A DNA stretch of 64,000 nt. It comes from Dallia pectoralis. Taxonomy: Eukaryota; Chordata; Actinopteri; Esociformes; Umbridae. Below the pieces are notes generated by a model that saw nothing but the letters and a program-made list of their open reading frames with translations, was not told the origin of the DNA and did no database searches. Numbering within the stretch: the stretch's first letter is position 1; every line of letters begins with the position of its first letter. The translations under genes and the position numbers were made by a program. Of the stretch, positions 45,462-57,700 are shown one piece after another. The stretch is from the NCBI GenBank assembly GCA_029465975.1, contig CM055745.1, forward strand, positions 5,169,204-5,233,203, given 5' to 3'.

Positions 45462-45533
45462 AACAATCATGAATGGAAACCTACGTGTTGTCCAGGCCAG
45501 AGCCTTCTCCAAGAACCCCCACCTGCGCTACAT
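45462..45533 (+). CDS. ntrk3: ntrk3 (TrkC) LRR-domain exon, 72 nt, internal
   Basis: Encodes the next leucine-rich-repeat segment of TrkC. With the two bases from the preceding exon it reads L-TIMNGNLR, then VVQARAF, then SKNPHLRY. Human TrkC has TIKNSGLR and RAFAKNPHLRYI in this place (from memory, about 17 of 24 identical). The acceptor is TTTCCTCCAG and the donor is AT-GTGAGTA (45534). The first base completes CTA (Leu), and the final AT waits for one base of the next exon to make Ile, as in TrkC. A length of 72 nt fits the second LRR exon of Trk genes. The LRR block contributes to the ectodomain fold. The third LRR exon (about 69 nt expected) was not found downstream. A C-rich minisatellite begins about 20 bases after the donor, which is unusually close. 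Confidence 0.93.
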
Positions 45534-45554
45534 GTGAGTAGTAACGCTGTCTTT

Positions 45555-46870
45555 TGCCAGTTCCACCAATCCCACCAGTCCCATCAGTCTCACCCAGTCC
45601 CACCCAGTCCTACCCAGTCCTACCAGTCCCACCCAGTACCACCCAGTCCCACCCAATCCCACCCAGTCCCACCAGTACCACCCAACCCCACCCAACCCCA
45701 CCCAACCCCACCCAGTTCCATCAGTCTCACCCAGTCCCACCCAGTCCTACCAGTCCCACCCAACCCCACCCAACCCCACCCAGTCCCACCCAATCCCACC
45801 CAGTCCCACCCAGTCCCACCCAGTCCCACCCAATCCCACCCAGTCCCACCCAGTCCCACCAGTACCACCCAACCCCACCCAACCCCACCCAGTCCCACCA
45901 GTCCCACCCAGTACCACCCAACCCCACCCAACCCCACCCAGTCCCACCCAGTCCCACCCAGTACCACCCAACCCCACCCAGTCCCACCCAGTCCCACCAG
46001 TACCACCCAACCCCACCCAACCCCACCCAGTCCCACCCAGTCCCACCCAATCCCACCCAGTACCACCCAACCCCACCCAACCCCACCCAACCCCACCCAG
46101 TCCCACCCAGTCCCACCAGTACCACCCAACCCCACCCAACCCCACCCAGCCCCACCCAATCCCACCCAGTCCCACCAGTCCCACCCAGTCCCACCAGTCC
46201 CACCCAGATCCACCCAATCCCACCCAGTCCCACCCAATCCCACCCAGATCCACCCAGTACCACCCAACCCCACCCAGTCCCACCCAATCCCACCCAGTCC
46301 CACCCAACCCCACCCAGTCCCACCCAACCCCACAAAGTCCCACCCAACCCCACCCAGTCCCACCCAATCCCACCCAGTCCCACCCAGTCCCACCCAGTCC
46401 CACCCAGTCCCACCCAGTCCCACCAGTACCACCCAACCCCACCCAGTCCCACCAGTCCCACCCAGTACCACCCAACCCCACCCAACCCCACCCAGTCCCA
46501 CCCAGTCCCACCCAGTACCACCCCACCCAACCCCACCCAGTCCCACCCAGTCCCACCAGTACCACCCAACCCCACCCAGTCCCACCCAATCCCACCCAGT
46601 ACCACCCAACCCCACCCAACCCCACCCAGTCCCACCCAGTCCCACCAGTACCACCCAACCCCACCCAACCCCACCCAGTCCCACCCAATCCCACCCAGTA
46701 CCACCCAACCCCACCCAACCCCACCCAGTCCCACCAGTCCCACCCAGATCCACCCAATCCCACCCAGTCCCACCCAGTCCCACCCAATCCCACCCAGATC
46801 CACCCAGTACCACCCAACCCCACCCAGTCCCACCCAATCCCACCCAATCCCACCCAGTCTCACCAGTCCC
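45555..46870. repeat. C-rich 10-bp minisatellite (1.3 kb), G-quadruplex-prone on the minus strand
   Basis: Repeats of CACCCAGTCC mixed with CACCCAACCC, CACCAGTACC, CACCCAATCC and CACCCAGATC. The minus strand reads GGGACTGGGTGGGACTGGG, satisfying the four-G-run rule over and over. Multi-unit blocks recur, for example AGTACCACCCAACCCCACCC. Six open frames of 368-471 codons cover it on both strands. All are repeat artefacts (HPVPPSPTQS, GWDWVGLGGT). Confidence 0.97.
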
Positions 46871-47647
46871 ATCTGTGAACCATCACTTAACTTTGATCAC
46901 TTTAACCATATCTCTATCTCTCCCGTTCTCTTTCACAGTCCGTTACTAGTCAACACCGACATCTAACATACATACATATCCTCATCGTGTGGATTTGTTC
47001 TACCTTTCTCCTCTGTATTGTTCACAGTCCACCAACCTCTCACTCTCACTGACAGATCTTCCTCTGACGGCGGTGACATATTCAGATCGACTACATTGCA
47101 TGTCCGCTAACGCAGATTTAGTGCGTTCAGTCCTAATTGTGAATATGCAGGCTCCTCGTTCCGCATGGCGCTCACACTCTAGCCATGACTCTGTCTCGCC
47201 CCAGGCCTGCATAATCCTCACATACTTTGTTCACCCCGTTGAAGCGTCTATTTCAGGAAGTATTGTGTTCTCTCTCCAGTGGTAGACCAGTCACAGGCTA
47301 CATCCCAAACAGCCTCTATTTACCTTCATAAAACACTTCTGTTTCAGAATAAGTGTGTTGTAAATTCTATTTGGTACCATTCCGGATACTGGTCTGATTG
47401 TGTCACAGAACTGGGCTGCTTCACATCTAGTTCCACCATGCTCAGGTTGCGGTCTGTAATCATATTTTCCTGTATGACTGTGGTTTGTAGATACGGCTCC
47501 ATGCAGTTGCAATTCTTCTATTATATATTTCAATCTATTCACTTGTCACTAGCTTTGTCCATATTCTATATGAACCTATTTTTGTGTTGGTAAAAGCTGC
47601 AAAGATGTCTGTTAAGATTAAGGGAACGCTAGGTTATGTAGTGATAT
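46871..47647. other. No gene seen
   Basis: Mixed sequence between arrays. Open frames of 98 and 104 codons have no recognisable motif. The segment around 47300-47400 (CATCCCAAACAGCC, TTTGGTACCATTCCGGA) may be decayed repeat DNA. Confidence 0.45.
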
Positions 47648-49545
47648 ATGTATGGGCTGACATGCATGGGCTGACATATTTATGGGCTGACATATTTATG
47701 GGCTGACATATACATGGTCTGACGTATACATGGGCTGACATATTTATGGGCTGACATATACATGGTCTGACATATTCATGGGCAGAGATATTTATTGGCT
47801 GACATATTTATGGTCTGACATATACATGGTCTGACGTATTTATGGGCTGACATATTTATGGTCTGACATATTTATGGGCTGACATATTTATGAGCTGACA
47901 TATACATGGTCTGACATATTTATGGGCTGACATATTCATGGGCTGACATATTTATGAGCTGACATATACATGGTCTGACATATACATGGTCTGACATATT
48001 TATGGTCTGAAATATTTATGGGCTGACATATACATGAGCTGACATATTCATGGGCTGACATATTTATGAGCTGACATATACATGGTCTGACATATACATG
48101 GGCTGACATATTTATGGTCTGACATATACATGGGCTGACATATACATGGGCTGACATATTTATGGTCTGACATATTTATGGTCTGACATATTTATGGGCT
48201 GACATATTTATGGTCTGACATATTTATGGTCTGACATATTTATGGGCTGACATATTTATGGGCTGACATATTTATGGGCTGACATATTTATGGGCTGACA
48301 TTTTTATGGTCTGACATATTTATGGTCTGACATATTTATGGGCTGACATATTTCTGGTCTGACATATTTCTGGTCTGACATATTTATGGTCTGACATATT
48401 TATGGTCTGACATATTTATGGTCTGACATATTTATGGGCTGACATATTTATGGTCTGACATATTTATGGTCTGACATATTTATGGTCTGACATATTTATG
48501 GTCTGACATATTTATGGGCTGACATATTTATGGGCTGACATATTTATGGTCTGACATATACATGGTCTGACATATACATGGGACATATTTATGGTCTGAC
48601 ATATACATGGTCTGACATATTTATGGTCTGACATATTTATGGTCTGACATATTTATGGTCTGACATATTTATGGGCTGACATATTTATGGGCTGACATAT
48701 TTATGGGCTGACATATACATGGGCTGACATATTTATGGTCTGACATATTTGTGGTCTGACATATTTATGGTCTGACATATTTATGGGCTGACATATTTAT
48801 GGGCTGACATATTTATGGGCTGACATATTTATGGGCTGACATATACATGGGCTGACATATTTATGGGCTGACATATACATAGGCTGACATATTTATGGGC
48901 TGACATATTTATGGTCTGACATATACATGGGCTGACATATTTATGGTCTGACATATTTATGGTCTGACATATTTATGGTCTGACATATTTATGGGCTGAC
49001 ATATTTATGGGCTGACATATTTATGGGCTGACATATTTATGGGCTGACATATACATGGGCTGACATATTTATGGGCTGACATATACATGGGCTGACATAT
49101 ACATGGGCTGACATATTTATGGGCTGACATATACATGGGCTGACATATACATGGGCTGACATATACATGGGCTGACATATTTATGGGCTGACATATACAT
49201 GGGCTGACATATACATAGGCTGACATATACATGGGCTGACATATACATAGGCTGACATATTTATGGGCTGACATATACATAGGCTGACACATACATGGGC
49301 TGACATATACATGGGCTGACATATTTATGGTCTGACATATACATAGGCTGACATATACATGGGCTGACATATACATAGGCTGACATATTTATGGTCTGAC
49401 ATACATGGGCTGACATATACATAGGCTGACATATACATAGGCTGACATATTTATGGTCTGACATATACATAGGCTGACATATACATGGGCTGACATATAC
49501 ATGGGCTGACATATTCATAGGCTGACATATTTATGGGCTGAGTGA
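47648..49545. repeat. 16-bp minisatellite, about 118 copies (1.9 kb)
   Basis: Unit TGACATATTTATGGGC, alternating with GGTC, TATACATGGGC and TATACATAGGC versions. The left and middle are rich in TTTATGGTC units and the right end (49050-49540) in ATACATGGGC or ATACATAGGC units. Three units make 16 codons, giving minus-strand MYMSAHKYVSP-type frames that are not genes. Confidence 0.97.
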
Positions 49546-49739
49546 GTGCCATCATAGTGCTGATGATTTCCATAATGAAGGCGAGTTCTTCAGCATGACA
49601 GCTGTTATTTGCCTGTTTGTAAACCATGAGGGAGAAACTCAATGGAAGTTTACTACCCGGACTTGCAACTGTGTAATCTCAGCTGTCAATCTCCCACCAC
49701 ACGGCAGCACTCCCGTGTGTAGAACCGATCAATCACTCG

Positions 49740-49885
49740 CTCCCGTGTGTGTTTGTCATTGTGTGAGTACGCATGATACCTAATGAGGGTATAGAAACAT
49801 GGAGGGTTGTGTGTGTTGGTGTGTGTTTGTGTGAGTACGCTTGATACCTAATGAGGGTATAGAAACAGAGAGGGTTGGTGTGTGT
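49740..49885. repeat. Two-copy repeat of about 67 bp
   Basis: GTGAGTACGC-TGATACCTAATGAGGG followed by TATAGAAACA and AGGGTTG occurs at 49761 and again at 49831, each followed or preceded by GTGTGTTTG. Confidence 0.85.
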
Positions 49886-50064
49886 TTGTCTTTCTCTATA
49901 TTTACATTGTTTTAAGTGTCCAGTGTTGTATGACTGAGAAGCAGAGATTACTCTGTATTTACATTGTTTTAAGTGTCCAGTTTTGTATGACTGAGAAGCA
50001 GAGATTACTCTGTATTTACATTGTTTTAAGTGTCCAGTGTTGTATGACTGAGAAACAGAGATTA
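49886..50064. repeat. 57-bp tandem repeat, 3 copies
   Basis: ATTTACATTGTTTTAAGTGT followed by CCAGTGTTGTATGACTGAGA and AGCAGAGATTACTCTGT occurs three times from about 49900. Fifty-seven is a multiple of three, so a short open frame (YIVLSVQCCMTEKQRLL) crosses it. Confidence 0.93.
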
Positions 50065-52821
50065 TTGGACCCAACTGCAATGCCTCTCCATCTGACAACG
50101 AGTGTCATTATGAAGACTCTTTCGCTGTCGACTGTCTGGAACAGAGCAGACGTGCTTAATGGAGATCTCATTAAAAAGGCTGATCGGATGAAGCAGACCA
50201 CAGACACACTGTGTTGTGTTGATTTGTAATGACTGGTTTACAGTGCTGGAGTACGAAGAACGCGCCTGGCTAGGTTACTGTCTAAATGTGATCTGTTACG
50301 GTTAGCGGCTGAAATCGGCACAAATCTACGGGGAACATGGGGGGGGTTGTGCTTTCATCATTTTGTCATGGTGAGGTGCTTGTTGATAATGTTTATATCA
50401 AGAGACCACCATGTTCCTGATTCACTAGCATGAGTGTGGATAGTTCACGGACATGTATAACTTAATACGCTTAATATAAACGTGTGACACTGTGCTTAAG
50501 CTAGCTTGAGCCTTCTCTCCCCAACTAAGAGAGTTCAGAGACAACACAACAATTACTCTAAACCATTTGGTAACTTTATTAATCGTCATCCTTCCATTTT
50601 AGGTAATATGGATGTGAATATTACAGACTAAATGAAGCTTATTGTGTAAGGGCTAAGCCTGTAGCAGACATAGCTGTTATGTTATTTTACTTAATGGTTA
50701 AGATAACGTGTGTTTCTAACCAATGCATCTCAACTAGGGATATCATGTTCAGATCAGACGTTTTCAGATACATGCAGCTTTGGGCTGCGACGGTTTCAGT
50801 ACGAGATAAAAACCCACTCGTCATTATATGCTTGCACGGGGCCCGATCACTTCTGGTGAAATATCCTGATACATTTTCAATAACATGTTGTTTTCTTCAT
50901 CACAGAACATGGAAGATGGTGTGATATTGCAGCTATGTTTAGGCACCCATGTAGCCATTTAAACCATGACGTGTGATGAATATTATGTGATAAGTGAAAC
51001 CTCCGGGCACATTTTATCAACTTTTTACACAAGAGATACATACTTAAGAGACCGCCGAACGGTATTTTATGAGGATACACTTATGTAAGCAAAGTCAGGC
51101 TATGTGTTTTGACAATCATGCATGTGACATTTGATGTGAAACGAAGACAAAGTGTTATTTTACCAAAAATATTTATTGTAAAACTTCCAGCCTGTGTAAT
51201 AATTTTTGGATTTTATTTAAATGTACTCTAAAATAATGTAATTAACAAGTATGCGGCTTTTTGCTGGTGTCTTTATATATATACCGTTATACTTATGCCA
51301 TTTCATACAATCCGTTGCATGTAATCTGTTGTTCAGTTACTGAACTAAACATGGTTATTGGCACGTTCGGTCTATCCACCCGGTTCTTGTGAGGCGCATC
51401 CCGGAATAACAAGCGCCGGGCAGAATTGAGCTTTTGCTCTGGTGTTTTATTACATCACCCCGGATGCTTAGTGGACAATGCCTTTCACGCTGCGCTGGTT
51501 TTTATGTCGAGAAATCCCCCAGATTTTCCAGAGAGCGGTCGTTCGCATTGCGGTCAAGTGAACCAGCCCAGGAGCTACGCTTTATATCACCAGCACTCCA
51601 TCTAAATCAGACTGCACCTCAACTCAGTGCGGGGAGGAACCGAAATAGCCCACGTCTGTCAGATGGTGCGTGCTGGGAATGGTTGACTGGCCCGGAGTGA
51701 TACAGATATCTTGTCGCTTGAGCATTTGATCAAAACCATGTGTCCATTTGGGCTATGGGTCATTTTTGGTATCGTGTTTAAATCCCAGTGAACCGTTTGG
51801 ATTTTATTTGATCTAACAGTGATGTCCTTCAGGATTTGGGATCATTTGAATCATACATATCAGCCAGGTTCCGGAAGGCCAATCACGCTGATTTCTTTTT
51901 AGAAAAGTATATTTGTTATCTTTTTCATTTTTCCGGTTTCTCCTTTTGTCCGCAGTGCGTGTGTTTGTTTTCACTGATTTCATAAAAATAAGTTAGTAGC
52001 TTTGCAGGCAGGCAAATATGTAATGGGCATCTCACCGTGGCTTGAGCACCATCGGCTTTGGTGTTAACCCCAAACAATGTTTGCCACGATCAAATGTTTC
52101 AATCGAGGTCTTTATCTTGACAAGGATGGAAATCAGGTCTCGACTGCTTTCAATAAAAGACCAGGAGATCAATACTCACGCTCTCTGCCTTTTAACTTGC
52201 TTTATCCAACCTGTTTTTGAAGGCCATGGTGACACTCCATGGTGTCTCTGGCCTCGTGTGGCAAAACGAAAGATTGCTGTCTGGATTTCTTGACGTTCGT
52301 TCTTTTTTTCTCCCTTAATATTAGAGGACACCCAATATATGTTGAGGGGTCGTTGTCAGGGCGACGTGCAAAGGTTATTCTCTCCAGCAGTGGAGGAGGG
52401 AGACCAAAAAGTCACTCTCATTAAGTCTTCTCATCACTGTGTTGTGTTTCTTTGCACTGAAATGTCACTTTCACACAGTGACTTCCAGGAATTACCCCCA
52501 CAGCCGCCCTCGAGGTTCTCCCACACTCTCCCTCCCTCTCTCTCTCTTTTTATCTCAATATTACTCTCCTATCCGCGTTTGCTATCGTCCTTGTTCCAAT
52601 TGCGCCGCCTTTTCTCTCCTATTTTTTCCTATTTTGTGCCCGTCGTTTCCTAGCTCTCAGCTGCTGAAATGACATTGTTTATTATTCATGCCGGGCGTTG
52701 ATGTGGCCAATGTTTATGATCACTGTGCTTCTCACGGGAAAAAGAGAGGGAGAGGAAGATAGAGGTCTGCGTTACCGCTCAATCACTCTCTCTCTTTGCA
52801 GAATGAGTACGTCTGGCAACC
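50065..52821. other. No gene seen; second-longest repeat-poor stretch
   Basis: Mostly AT-rich. 51360-51700 is somewhat richer in CpG, with an 88-codon open frame and no motif. At 52786-52801 there is an acceptor-like CTCTCTCTCTTTGCAG, but the following sequence runs straight into the 70-bp array and encodes no Trk-like peptide. Confidence 0.5.
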
Positions 52822-53660
52822 TTGGCTGTCACTGCTGTCTATCTCAGTATTGTTCGTATGACCGTATGACCTATAGTGTTCATGTTATTAACTGTCTATC
52901 ACTGCTGTCTATCTCAGTATTGTTCGTATGACCGTATGACCTATAGTGTTCATGTTATTAACTGTCTATCACTGCTGTCTATCTCAGTATTGTTCGTATG
53001 ACCGTATGACCTATAGTGCTGTTATTAACTGTCTGTCACTGCTGTCTATCTCAGTATTGTTCGTATGACCGTATGACCTATAGTGTTCATGTTATTAACT
53101 GTCTATCACTGCTGTCTATCTCAGTATTGTTCGTATGACCGTATGACCTATAGTGCTGTTATTAACTGTCTGTCACTGCTGTCTATCTCAGTATTGTTCG
53201 TATGACCGTATGACCTATAGTGTTCATGTTATTAACTGTCTGTCACTGCTGTCTATCTCAGTATTGTTCGTATGACCGTATGACCTATAGTGTTGTTATT
53301 AACTGTCTATCACTGCTGTCTATCTCAGTATTGTTCGTATGACCGTATGACCTATAGTGCTGTTATTAACTGTCTGTCACTGCTGTCTATCTCAGTATTC
53401 TTCCTCTACACGTACCGTATGACCTATAGTGCTGTTATTAACTGTCTGTCACTGCTGTCTATCTCAGTATTCTTCCTCTACACGTACCGTATGACCTATA
53501 GTGCTGTTATTAACTGTCTGTCACTGCTGTCTATCTCAGTATTGTTCGTATGACCGTATGACCTATAGTGCTGTTATTAACTGTCTGTCACTGCTGTCTA
53601 TCTCAGTATTGTCCCTCTACACGTACCGTATGACCTTTAGTGTTGATGTTATTAACTGCC
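52822..53660. repeat. 70-bp minisatellite, about 12 copies
   Basis: The unit contains GTCTATCACTGCTGTCTATC, TCAGTATTGTTCGTATGACC and GTATGACCTATAGTG. Units are 70 bp with GTTCATGTTATT or 67 bp with GCTGTTATT. Three units near 53390-53490 and 53610 replace GTTCGTATGACC with CTTCCTCTACACGTACC or a similar sequence. The pattern of alternating 70- and 67-bp units suggests two-unit duplications. Confidence 0.96.
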
Positions 53661-53936
53661 CATTTCATCCGTCATGTTCAGCACATTGACACCATGAACT
53701 GGAACTGGTAAACGTAATCATCTAAGAGTCTTCTAGTAACCTGTAAAATGAGAGGATATATTATGAGTGTCCAATGTGGCAATGGGTGCTTCAGCATATC
53801 TTAGACAGACATCTTTTGAGTTATTTATGCTAATATCAATTTTTGTAAGTAAAAGTGAAATGTGCTTGTTTATAATGCCATTTTAGTAAAGACCTGTTTA
53901 GGAAATATTATTGTCCTAGAATTGTACCATACAAAT

Positions 53937-53971
53937 TGTGTGTGTGTGTGTGTGTCTGTGTTGATGTGTTT

Positions 53972-54003
<32 letters not shown>

Positions 54004-54004
54004 G
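53937..54004. repeat. Interrupted TG microsatellite
   Basis: TG runs with TCTGTGTTGATGTGTTTG interruptions. Confidence 0.93.
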
Positions 54005-54217
54005 ATAATACTCTACACAGTTTGCAATCAACTGTGCATCTGTGCTTACAGAGCAAATACCATGCAAATGTAGGCAAACGTTGTTATGTGAAATCCAAGT
54101 GAGTGATATCAATGGTGCCGAAATCATACAGCAGTGATTTATTGGCACAACAAAAGATTGTAATCGTTCCACGTGTGTACACAGAGCTGCATTGCAGAGC
54201 CCCACACAGATGTACAG

Positions 54218-54267
54218 ACAGGCACAAACACAGGCACAAACACAGGCACAAACACAGGCACAAACAC
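54218..54267. repeat. 12-bp tandem repeat, 4 copies
   Basis: ACAGGCACAAAC repeated four times, ending in ACAGACCC. Confidence 0.93.
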
Positions 54268-54705
54268 AGACCCTACACTGCCTCCATCTCTATCCAATGT
54301 TCAGGGGAAATTGCTCTGGGTTTCCTGCCCTCATTGACATTTCTCTCCTCGTGATTTGCTTGAAATATTGCTGCAAGGCGGTTTATTACTCAATAATCAC
54401 CTTGCAATTCTCCAAAGATTGCTTTTTATCGCCACTGTCTAGCGAAGGCACATCTGAGATGGATATGCCCACTTTGAAATGCATTGAGGCCGGAATCTAA
54501 ATCATGAGATGGAGATAGTAAATTGCTTTCATAATTCTGTCAAGGTATCCGGTGGCAGTGTTTCTAATTTGGCACCGCAGGAATAAATATTTGAACGTGT
54601 TCTTTCACGGGTGATAAATGCATGGATTTGATATGTATACAGAGGAATGTCTGTTTGCTGTTCAGTGGGAACACAGGGAGCGGGTTGTGGATTGTGTGCA
54701 GGCAA

Positions 54706-54908
54706 GGGTGTGTGTGCGCAGTGTGTGTGTGTGTGTGTAGGGTGTGTGTGCACGATGTGTGTGCAGGGTGTGTGTGCACGGTGTGAGTGTGCGGTGTGCG
54801 TGCAAAGAGTGTGTGTGGTGTGTATGTGTGTACGGTGTGTGTCTGTGTGTACGGTGTGTGTGTGTGTGTGTGTGTGTGTGTGCACAGTGTGTGTGTTCTG
54901 TGTGTGTG
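54706..54908. repeat. TG-rich cryptic repeat
   Basis: GTGTGTGTGC/GTGCACGGTGTG and related words over about 200 bp. The open frames here are VCVCVCVC-type artefacts. Confidence 0.9.
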
Positions 54909-55191
54909 GCTCTGCCATAGAGTCAGACTTACACACGGTTATAGAGTCGTTCGGCACCCTGAGCTCCTGGAGGACCCAATCGTACCACAGTCGAAGGTCA
55001 CGACCTGAAGACTCATGTATATTAATGGCTGGAGTGCAATGAAACGGCCAATCACATCACAGCATCTGTACACACTGTGGAGTTTTCATTTACATGTCTC
55101 CTGAGTAACAGATGAATGCGCAGAACACTGTTTTTTCTTGCTCTTTTCAACTCTCTGTTGTCTTCTCATTTCTCTCTCCCAATCATTTCAT

Positions 55192-55329
55192 CCTGTGTCT
55201 CTCTCATCTTGTCTCTCTCTCTCTCACTTTGTGTCTCTCTCTCTCTGTCTCTCTCACACAGTCTCTCTCTCTCTCTTACCCTCTCTCTCTCTCTCACCCT
55301 GTCTCTCTCTCTCTCTCTCTCTCCCCCCA

Positions 55330-55370
<41 letters not shown>

Positions 55371-55819
55371 GTCTCTCTCTCTCACCCTGTCTCTCTCTCT
55401 CTCACCCTGTCTCTCTCTCTCCTGTCTCTCCCTCTCTCTCTCACACAGTCTCTCTCCCTGTCTCTCTCTCCCGTCTCTCTCTCTCTCTCCCGTCTCTCTC
55501 ACCCTGTCTCTCTCACCCCGTCTCTCTCACCCCGCCTCTCTCACCCCGTCTCTCTCTCCCGTCTCTCTCTCTCTCCCCCACTCTCTCTCTCTCTCTCCCG
55601 TCTCTCTCACCCTGTCTCTCTCACCCCGTCTCTCTCACCCCGTCTCTCTCACCCCGTCTCTCTCTCCCGTCTCTCTCCCCCACTCTCTCTCTCTCTCTCT
55701 CCCGTCTCACTCACCCTGTCTCTCTCACCCCGTCTCTCTCACCCCGTCTCTCTCTCCCCGTCTCTCTCTCCTGTCTCTCTCACCCTGTCTCTCTCTCCCC
55801 ATCTCTCTCTCTCTCTCTG
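55192..55819. repeat. Polypyrimidine CT tract with CACCC(T/C)GTCT islands (0.63 kb)
   Basis: Long CT runs interrupted by CACCCTGTCT, CACCCCGTCT, CCCGTCT and CACACAGT. The right part (55495-55800) is a tandem array of CTCTCACCCCGTCT-like words. Plus-strand Ser/Leu-rich open frames of 234-295 codons are artefacts. The strong purine/pyrimidine strand bias makes it a triplex candidate. Confidence 0.95.
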
Positions 55820-56367
55820 AACAAATCTCCCAGCGTCTGCCATCAGTGGTCGGCTATCATACCACAGGGTCGATCACAGCAGAAACCTCTAACGTGGGAG
55901 GAATTAGCACAGCCCTGGATTTGGTGGGAACATAATTTGGACTTCATCACACTCTTGTCATTATGCCTTATTGGCCCGTACAGAACTCTAAAGCTCTGAT
56001 CCTTATTTCAGGTCCGGTAATGGAGTGAGGAACGTTATTATTGTTACCGTTCTAATCACGGTCTGTGAACTCTATCCCTGGCTGGTTCCCAGACGCGACT
56101 ATACTGTAACAGAGCGAGAGGTGGATAGAGAAAAATATCGGAGTGGAGGTGGAGAGAGAAAATATAGAAGAACTACAGAGCTTCTTCCTTAGCTGGTTCG
56201 ATTTGTGTTTGAAACATGTTTTGTTTGTTGCATGTGTGTTTGTGCGTGTGTGTGTGTGTGTGTGAATCTCTGGAGTGATGTGTCACTTCATTATCTCTTT
56301 AGTTGTAGTGGAAGATCCTGTTTTATGTGTTGGCGCTTGGTCTAGCATGTTGCGTTAGTGACCGGTG
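55820..56367. other. No gene seen
   Basis: Includes a short TG tract near 56237-56263. No exon signals that I can support. Confidence 0.5.
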
Positions 56368-56805
56368 TGCGTAGTGAAGGTTGCCGGGCTTCCTTCGGCC
56401 ATCTCTCACCTCGCGTAGTGACCGTTGCCGGGTTTCCTTCAGCCATCTCTCACCACGCGTAGTTACCGTTGCCGGGTTTCCTTCGGCCATCTCTCACCAC
56501 ACGTAGTGACGGTTGCCGGGTTTCCTTCGGCCATCTCTCACCACGCGTAGTTACCGTTGCCGGGTTTCCTTCGGCCATCTCTCACCACGCGTAGTTACCG
56601 TTGCTGGGTTTCCTTTGGCCATCTCTCACCACGCGTAGTTACCGTTGCCGGGTTTCCTTCGGCCATCTCTCACCACGCGTAGTTACCGTTTCTGGGTTTC
56701 CTTTGGCCATCTCTCACCACGCGTAGTTACCGTTGCCGGGTTTTCTTCGGCCATCTCTCACCACGCGTAGTCACCGTTGCCGGGTTTCCTTTGGCCATCT
56801 CTCAC
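56368..56805. repeat. 44-bp minisatellite, 10 copies
   Basis: The unit contains CGCGTAGTTACCGTTGCCGG, GTTTCCTTCGGCCATCTC and TCACCA. Variants are GTGACC/GTTACC/GTCACC and CTTCGG/CTTTGG. Unusually, every unit carries several CpG sites, so the array is a small artificial CpG cluster. Confidence 0.96.
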
Positions 56806-57167
56806 CCCTCTCCCTCGACCCCAGCTGTTCCGGCCAGGGCTGTAGAAGAACCTGCTCTGTGCTGCCCCTTCGGAGCCTGTCTTGCACACAGGGGATGAGA
56901 GGACAAGCCTTGGGTGGTGGGATGACGTGACGAGTTCGTTTGTGCTGCAGCGAGAGAACAGCTCCCACAGCCTTTAATCCGGATGTCTTTCTCACATTTA
57001 AAGGGGCATTGTGTTGAATCCTGCCTCTTTTGTTTACAACACTCAATTCAAACTAGCATATCACTTGTCTCCTTTTCTTCCTTTTCTGAACAACACTGGA
57101 ATATAATTGGCTAGTCCAGGGTGGTTTGAAGTGGTGGGACAGTGGTGGGCAACAGATACTGCTAGAT
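56806..57167. other. No gene seen
   Basis: Spacer between two arrays, with no recognisable feature. Confidence 0.5.
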
Positions 57168-57700
57168 ATAAGCCCAGAGGGGTTCTGTCCTGGTACAGAT
57201 TAGCCCAGAGGGGTTCCATCCTGGTACAGATTAGCCCAGAGGGGTTCTGTCCTGGTACAGATTAGCCCAGAGGGGTTCCATCCTGGTACAGATTAGCCCA
57301 GATGGGTTCCATCCTGTTACAGATTAGTCCAGAGGGGTTCCATCCTGGTACAGATTAGCCCAGAGGGGTTCCATCCTGGTACAGATTAGCCCAGATGGGT
57401 TCCATCCTGTTACAGATAAATCCAGAGGGGTTACATCCTGTTACAGATTAATCCAGATGGGTTCCATCCTGTTACAGATTAGTCCAGAGGGGTTCCATCC
57501 TGGTACAGATTAGCCCAGAGGGGTTCCATCCTGGTACAGATTAGCCCAGAGGGGTTCTGTCCTGGTACAGATTAGCCCAGAGGGGTTCCATCCTGGTACA
57601 GATTAGCCCAGATGGGTTCCATCCTGTTACAGATTAGTCCAGAGGGGTTCCATCCTGGTACAGATTAGCCCAGAGGGGTTCCATCCTGTTAAAGATTAGT
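57168..57700. repeat. 31-bp minisatellite, about 17 copies
   Basis: The unit contains AGCCCAGAGGGGTTCCATCC and TGGTACAGATT, with variants GTTCTGTCC, GATGGGTT and TGTTACAG. A block of five or six units ending in TGTTACAGATTAGTCC occurs near 57230-57350 and again near 57530-57650, indicating block duplication. Confidence 0.95.

Larger units (their letters stand above)
53661..54705. other. No gene seen; contains simple repeats
   Basis: Includes a TG tract (53937-54004) and a 12-bp repeat (54218-54267). Open frames across these are low complexity. Confidence 0.5.

Noticed and set aside
45534..46966. Proline-rich or Gly/Trp-rich proteins of 368-471 residues on both strands
   Set aside because: Artefacts of the CACCCAGTCC array, open in several frames on both strands, which real genes are not. 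The array lies immediately after a splice donor.
52786..52860. CTCTCTCTCTTTGCAG as the acceptor of the third ntrk3 LRR exon
   Set aside because: The following sequence does not encode an NLSSNRL-like LRR in the required phase and leads straight into the 70-bp minisatellite.
55112..55999. Ser/Leu-rich frames of 234-295 codons
   Set aside because: They are translations of a CT tract (SLSLSL) and are open in all three forward frames.
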